A stretch of DNA of 8,922 nucleotides, from the NCBI GenBank assembly GCA_021803845.1, contig JAJZLA010000042.1:1-8922 (forward strand), in the 5' to 3' direction. Shown piece by piece: positions 6,121-8,922 of this stretch. The notes under the pieces were generated by a model. It searched no databases, was not told the origin of the DNA, and saw only the letters and a list, made by a program, of their open reading frames with translations. This DNA is from a bacterium (GTDB taxonomy: Bacteria > SZUA-79 > Acidulodesulfobacterales > Acidulodesulfobacteraceae). Numbering within the stretch: the first letter of the stretch is position 1; each line of letters begins with the position of its first letter. A program made the translations under genes and the position numbers.

Positions 6121-6129
6121 GGAGGTGAT
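6121..6129 (+). promoter_or_regulatory. Near-perfect Shine-Dalgarno of the 22-codon gene
   Basis: GGAGGTGAT, a 9-base match to the anti-Shine-Dalgarno, starts 14 bases before the ATG at 6135. It is the same core as in front of the Met-rich gene. It is the main reason to believe that so short a reading frame is translated. Confidence 0.85.
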
Positions 6130-6134
6130 AAAAA

Positions 6135-6203
6135 ATGGCATGCGCATCCAAAAAAGCCGCTTCTACATCTAAAAGCAAACCTGCAAAATCAAAAAGCAAA
6201 TAA
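6135..6203 (+). CDS. 22-residue Lys/Ser/Ala-rich basic microprotein
   Basis: The frame starts MACASKKAASTSKSK and ends PAKSKSK before TAA, 22 residues in all. Eight are Lys and six are Ser, with one Cys at position 3, no acidic residue and no aromatic. It has no membrane segment or signal peptide. Composition resembles the Lys/Ala/Ser/Pro tails of histone H1-like bacterial proteins, so binding to nucleic acid is plausible but is inference. It is a complete transcription unit: extended -10 promoter, leader hairpin, near-perfect Shine-Dalgarno, short frame, terminator at 6247-6298. The last codons (6192-6200) can pair with 6220-6228, giving a 9-bp stem that may protect or regulate the 3' part. 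I do not recognise a named family. The alternative is a regulatory RNA whose short frame is incidental. Confidence 0.7.
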   Translation: MACASKKAASTSKSKPAKSKSK

Positions 6204-6246
6204 CATAACTTTTGCGGTTTTTGCTTTTAAGCCGTACGACGGATAC

Positions 6247-6298
6247 CGGCAATACGTTTTCAATTATATAAAATAAATTAAAACGTATTGCCGTTTTT
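6247..6298 (+). terminator. Intrinsic terminator of the 22-codon gene
   Basis: CGGCAATACGTTTT (6247-6260) pairs with AAAACGTATTGCCG (6280-6293), a perfect 14-bp stem with a 19-base AT-rich loop, followed by TTTTT (6294-6298) and a T-rich stretch. This is a strong plus-strand Rho-independent terminator. It sits right before the stop codon of the convergent minus-strand gene and may also slow transcription from that side, but no U-run follows on that strand. Confidence 0.88.
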
Positions 6299-6302
6299 AT
6301 TA

Positions 6303-6563
6303 TTAATCGTTGTTTTCACCGTTTTCTTCTTTGTTTTCGCTCTTTTCTGCGTTGGATCTGCGTTCTTTTGTTTTTGCGATTCTGTCGTCTATTCTTTTAA
6401 CAAAACCGTTAAAAACTCCTTCAATAGCAAATATGAATTCTTTATTTGCATTACCGAGATGTTCTACGACATCCACCGGAATCCAGTCGTATACTCCATC
6501 AACGATTTTATGTCTAAGTTCGGATCTTTTTTCCCTGAAAGATTTTTCGTCTCTTGAAAACAT
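6303..6563 (-). CDS. Small helical protein of unknown function, 86 residues
   Basis: I chose the ATG at 6561-6563 because GGAGGT (6568-6573 on the minus strand) lies four to five bases upstream. A longer frame from 6581 is open but would place that ribosome site inside the coding region. The protein begins MFSRDEKSFREKRSELRHKI. A core at about 15-60 contains VDGVYDWIPVDVVEHLGNA and a mixed hydrophobic/charged helix to KRIDDRI. A highly charged Lys/Glu/Asn tail follows (64-86). There is no signal peptide or membrane helix, so it is probably cytoplasmic. The core, an E-H-L-x-N-A-x-K-E-type helix, resembles small helical proteins seen in anaerobic bacteria, but I cannot name a function. It has its own promoter and is separate from the upstream iclR-type gene. 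Confidence 0.75.
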   Translation of the reverse strand: MFSRDEKSFREKRSELRHKIVDGVYDWIPVDVVEHLGNANKEFIFAIEGVFNGFVKRIDDRIAKTKERRSNAEKSENKEENGENND

Positions 6564-6606
6564 TTTAACCTCCATATTCAATACATTTAATTATCCTTAT
6601 ATAAAT

Positions 6607-6635
6607 ATTATAAACCTAATCGGATTAAAATTCAA
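6607..6635 (-). promoter_or_regulatory. Promoter of the 86-residue protein gene
   Basis: On the minus strand, TTGAAT (6630-6635), 17 bases, then TATAAT (6607-6612): an excellent sigma70-type promoter. The predicted start near 6600 gives a leader of about 37 bases. A perfect 11-base inverted repeat (TAATC-g-GATTA, 6617-6627) fills the spacer and could be an operator. The two-codon frame ATG-TAT-TGA (6578-6586), with AAGGA seven bases before it, lies in the leader. Confidence 0.65.
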
Positions 6636-6678
6636 ATTGCATAGTGGATAATAAATAAAAAATAAAATGATTTATGAA

Positions 6679-7509
6679 TTAAACGTATTTTTTACCTATT
6701 TCATAGCCTAATTTTTCGGAAATCTTATTGCTTGCTTCTATGGTCAGCGGAATAAACATATTTTTTAGTTTTTCCGGCGTAGTTCTTATTACAGGAGCGG
6801 AAATAGATATTCCGCCTATTATATGAGTGGTATAATCTCTCAACGGAGCGCCGATGCAGATAATGCCTTCGTCAAGCTCTTCGTTGTCTATGGCGTAACC
6901 TTGAACCTTTACTTTTTCTAATTCTTTGAACAGTTTTTCTTTATCGGTTATAGTATTTTTAGTAAAAGATTTAAGTTTTTCGGGTAAAATTTTTTCAATA
7001 TTTTCTCTCGACTCAAAAGCTATTTGACATTTGCCTATAGCCGAAGCATAAACGGGAAGCATATTGCCTACCCTTGATGCTACCCTTAAAACCTGGTCTG
7101 CTTCTACTATATCGAGATAAATAAGATTTTTTTCCCTGATTACTCCTACGTAAGCAGATTCTTTTATTTTATCGACCAATTCTTTCATTACCGGTTTTGC
7201 TATGCTCAAAAGTCTAAGGTGATTAATGAACGACTGGCCTAACTCTAAGCTTTTAAGACCTAAACGGTAATTTTCGGTGAACGGGTCCTGTTCTATATAG
7301 CCCATATATTCTAAAGTAGCAAGGAGCCTGAAAATTTTATTTTTGTGGAGTTTTAGGATTTTACTCAGTTCGCTTACTCCGAGTTCGGACTTATCTCCTT
7401 TAAATGCTTCTAATAAATCTAAAGAGTTTAAAACCGTTTTAATGAGATAATTTGTTTTATCCTTTTTTTTGATAGTTTTTTCCATATCCTTTTTATTTTT
7501 ATTAAGCAT
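6679..7509 (-). CDS. IclR-family transcriptional regulator
   Basis: This 276-residue DNA-binding regulator is of normal family length, with an extra Lys-rich N-terminus (1-19). The winged helix-turn-helix is at about 22-75, with recognition region LGVSELSKILKLHKNKIFRL and wing ATLEYMGYIEQDP. The IclR effector-binding domain is at about 88-270, including LPVYASAIGK (151-160) and the signature GYAIDNEELDEGIICIGAPL (204-223), then GGISISAP (232-239). AAGGTG (7515-7520, minus strand) supports the ATG at 7507-7509. Family members sense small molecules, often aromatic or central-metabolism acids, and bind as dimers or tetramers. The ligand is not inferable here. It is divergent from amrS across 219 bases, so it may regulate amrS or itself (inference). 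Confidence 0.93.
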   Translation of the reverse strand: MLNKNKKDMEKTIKKKDKTNYLIKTVLNSLDLLEAFKGDKSELGVSELSKILKLHKNKIFRLLATLEYMGYIEQDPFTENYRLGLKSLELGQSFINHLRLLSIAKPVMKELVDKIKESAYVGVIREKNLIYLDIVEADQVLRVASRVGNMLPVYASAIGKCQIAFESRENIEKILPEKLKSFTKNTITDKEKLFKELEKVKVQGYAIDNEELDEGIICIGAPLRDYTTHIIGGISISAPVIRTTPEKLKNMFIPLTIEASNKISEKLGYEIGKKYV

Positions 7510-7566
7510 ATTTGCACCTTTAATCTTTTAACAAATTTTATTTTTAAAAATTTAAACTTGAAATTA

Positions 7567-7595
7567 ATTTTACATAAATAAAAAATAAAATGCAA
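7567..7595 (-). promoter_or_regulatory. Promoter of the IclR-type regulator
   Basis: On the minus strand, TTGCAT (7590-7595), 17 bases, then TAAAAT (7567-7572). The predicted start near 7560 gives a leader of about 50 bases. It points away from the amrS promoter at 7672-7680, with about 75 bases between the two in which a shared operator could lie. Confidence 0.45.
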
Positions 7596-7671
7596 TTTTA
7601 AAATATATATCTAGGAAATAATTTAAAAATTTGATGTATAATTAATATAGGATAATTAGTTTAAGACGCTA

Positions 7672-7680
7672 TGATATAAT
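7672..7680 (+). promoter_or_regulatory. Extended -10 promoter of amrS
   Basis: TGATATAAT is an extended -10 with TATAAT at 7675-7680. No good -35 is seen at 16-18 bases. Another TATAAT at 7637-7642 is a weaker candidate. The predicted start near 7687 gives a leader of about 42 bases. Confidence 0.45.
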
Positions 7681-7705
7681 AGTAATCGGTTAAAATTAAA
7701 TTATA

Positions 7706-7724
7706 AATTAATTGATAATTAATT
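7706..7724 (+). other. AT-only inverted repeat at the amrS start
   Basis: AATTAATT (7706-7713), GAT, AATTAATT (7717-7724): 8-bp arms with a three-base loop, ending four bases before the amrS ATG. There is no Shine-Dalgarno, so this occupies the ribosome-binding position. A role in start-site accessibility is possible, as is chance in AT-rich DNA. Confidence 0.3.
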
Positions 7725-7728
7725 AAAA

Positions 7729-8781
7729 ATGAACGCTATCAGGCTTTACCATAAATTGGAATCCGACGATTTTGTGCAATGTCTTATATGCGCCCATAAA
7801 TGTAAAATTAAAAAAGGCATGACGGGCGTTTGCAAAACAATCGCAAACATAGGCGGCGTTCTATACACTATAAATTACGGTATCTTAGTAGCAAAGAGCG
7901 TAGACCCGGTAGAAAAAAAACCGCTTTTTCATTTTATGCCGGGAACGGGTTCTTATTCAATCGCTTCCCCAGGATGCAACTTCAGGTGTTTAGGCTGTCA
8001 GAACGCAGACATATCTCAAACATACAGGGACGAAAATTTTGAGCAGTATCTTGAATATTTTAAAAGCCTGGAAAAAACGCCGCCCGAAGACGTCGTAGAA
8101 AATGCATTAAAAGCAAACTGCAAATCGATTTCATACACCTATACCGACCCCGCTGTTTTTTTCGATTATAGTTTAGACGTCATGGAGATAGCTCATAAAA
8201 AAGGATTAAAAAATATTTTCGTTACCAACGGATATTATACGGAAGAATCCATAAATGCGGCAAAAGGACTTTTAGATGCCGCAAACGTCGATATTAAATT
8301 TTTTAACGATACGAGCTACAGGAGAATATGCGGCGGAAGACTTGAGCCGGTGCTTGAATCGGTAAAACTGTTTCATAAAAACGGCGTGCATTTAGAGCTG
8401 ACTACCCTTTTAATAGACGAATACAATAACAATGATGAAGAAATTAAAAAAATAGCGGATTTTATAGTTTCGGTAGATAAAAATCTGCCGTGGCATATTT
8501 CGCGGTTTTTTCCTTTATACAAGATGCAGGACGGACGCGTCACCGAGGAAGAAACGATAATAAATGCCTATAATATCGGTAAGTCGGCAGGATTGAGTTA
8601 TATTTATGCCGGAAATATACGTTTGAACGGCTATGAAGATACATCCTGTCCTTCCTGCGGAAAACTTTTAATAAAGAGGCAGGGTTATAATATTATGGAA
8701 AATAACGTGATTAAAGCGACCGGCGAAGCGGGCGAAGGAAAATGCAAATTCTGCGGATATAAAATTTACGGCGTATTTTAA
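7729..8781 (+). CDS. amrS: AmmeMemoRadiSam-system radical SAM enzyme (PflA-like)
   Basis: This is a 350-residue radical SAM protein related to pyruvate formate-lyase activating enzymes. The 4Fe-4S motif CNFRCLGC (Cys83, Cys87, Cys90) is the CX3CX2C of the superfamily. An N-terminal Cys cluster (Cys18, Cys21, Cys25, Cys35) and the conserved PGTGSYSIASPGCNF and SYTYTDPAVFFDY stretches fit the AmmeMemoRadiSam type. WHISRFFPLYKM (255-266) is also typical. The C-terminus has two CXXC pairs (307/310 and 339/342), likely a zinc-ribbon or extra cluster site. Family members usually occur with MEMO and AMMECR1 proteins, with uncertain biochemistry. Neither partner gene is in the window, and tRNA-Gln follows instead. 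No Shine-Dalgarno precedes the ATG, yet MNAIRLYHKLE is a normal N-terminus. Confidence 0.9.
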   Translation: MNAIRLYHKLESDDFVQCLICAHKCKIKKGMTGVCKTIANIGGVLYTINYGILVAKSVDPVEKKPLFHFMPGTGSYSIASPGCNFRCLGCQNADISQTYRDENFEQYLEYFKSLEKTPPEDVVENALKANCKSISYTYTDPAVFFDYSLDVMEIAHKKGLKNIFVTNGYYTEESINAAKGLLDAANVDIKFFNDTSYRRICGGRLEPVLESVKLFHKNGVHLELTTLLIDEYNNNDEEIKKIADFIVSVDKNLPWHISRFFPLYKMQDGRVTEEETIINAYNIGKSAGLSYIYAGNIRLNGYEDTSCPSCGKLLIKRQGYNIMENNVIKATGEAGEGKCKFCGYKIYGVF

Positions 8782-8793
8782 TATAAAATTATC

Positions 8794-8823
8794 TTGAATT
8801 AAAGTGCCGCAATATTATATAAT
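8794..8823 (+). promoter_or_regulatory. Promoter of tRNA-Gln
   Basis: TTGAAT (8794-8799), 18 bases, then TATAAT (8818-8823). The predicted start near 8830 is about 42 bases before the mature tRNA 5' end, leaving a leader for RNase P to remove. No terminator for amrS is visible before it. Confidence 0.6.
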
Positions 8824-8871
8824 CTATTTTGTAAATATTATTCAGCTATTTTCATTCCAAGAAATTTAAAT

Positions 8872-8922
8872 TGGGGGATCGTCTAGCGGCAGGACCTGGG
8901 ACTCTGACTCCCATTACGGAGG
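8872..8922 (+). tRNA. tRNA-Gln (anticodon CTG), 3' part cut by window edge
   Basis: The 5' acceptor arm is TGGGGGA (8872-8878), then TC, the D stem GTC/GAC with an AGCGGCAG loop, and the anticodon arm TGGGA-CTCTGAC-TCCCA (8897-8913) with anticodon CTG at 8904-8906. GGAGG (8918-8922) is the 5' side of the T stem. The layout follows the known bacterial tRNA-Gln sequence closely, including the U at position 1. It reads CAG codons. The T loop, the 3' acceptor strand and any CCA lie beyond the edge. Confidence 0.93.

Noticed and set aside
6288..6651. Plus-strand open frames overlapping the 86-residue minus-strand gene
   Set aside because: They are antisense to a gene with a promoter and ribosome site, have Phe/Ser/Leu-rich shadow composition and no ribosome site of their own.
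8872..8922. Possible prophage or island attachment site at the tRNA
   Set aside because: The tRNA 3' end is outside the window and no integrase or duplicated tRNA end is visible.

Overview
This is an AT-rich bacterial chromosomal window. It holds eight complete genes of readable length, one 22-codon gene, a truncated ssb at the left edge and a truncated tRNA-Gln at the right edge. The type IV pilus minor pilins (PilV, PilW, PilX types), the LPA acyltransferase, RNase J and an AmmeMemoRadiSam-type radical SAM enzyme point to a Gram-negative, probably anaerobic bacterium. A deltaproteobacterial-type lineage (Desulfobacterota or similar) is my best guess. It is an impression from the protein sequences, not a demonstrated placement.

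Left part (1-3494): ssb on the minus strand diverges from a pilV-pilW-pilX operon on the plus strand. The shared upstream region carries good sigma70-type promoters in both directions. Between them lie six consecutive 11-bp units beginning GTTA or GTTT, a helically phased array that abuts the ssb -35. Downstream of pilX, where pilY1 often sits, is instead a gene for a small, methionine-rich, Sec-exported protein. It has its own promoter, a leader hairpin and a full-length Shine-Dalgarno. It is followed by a GC-rich hairpin region that could be a small RNA or a 3'-end structure.

Middle (3495-6300): plsC and then rnj (RNase J), both on the plus strand and probably separately promoted. Next comes a 22-codon Lys/Ser/Ala gene with a strong extended -10 promoter, an 11-bp leader hairpin, a near-perfect Shine-Dalgarno and a 14-bp-stem terminator. 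It has the signal layout of a highly expressed gene despite its size.

Right part (6300-8922): two minus-strand genes follow, an unrecognised 86-residue helical protein and an IclR-family regulator. The regulator is divergent from amrS on the plus strand. The window ends in tRNA-Gln(CTG), which has its own promoter.

The genes do not form one pathway. Part 1 is mostly housekeeping plus a minor-pilin cassette. The most novel-looking elements are the 11-bp phased array, the Met-rich secreted protein, the 22-residue basic protein and the leader design these two short genes share.
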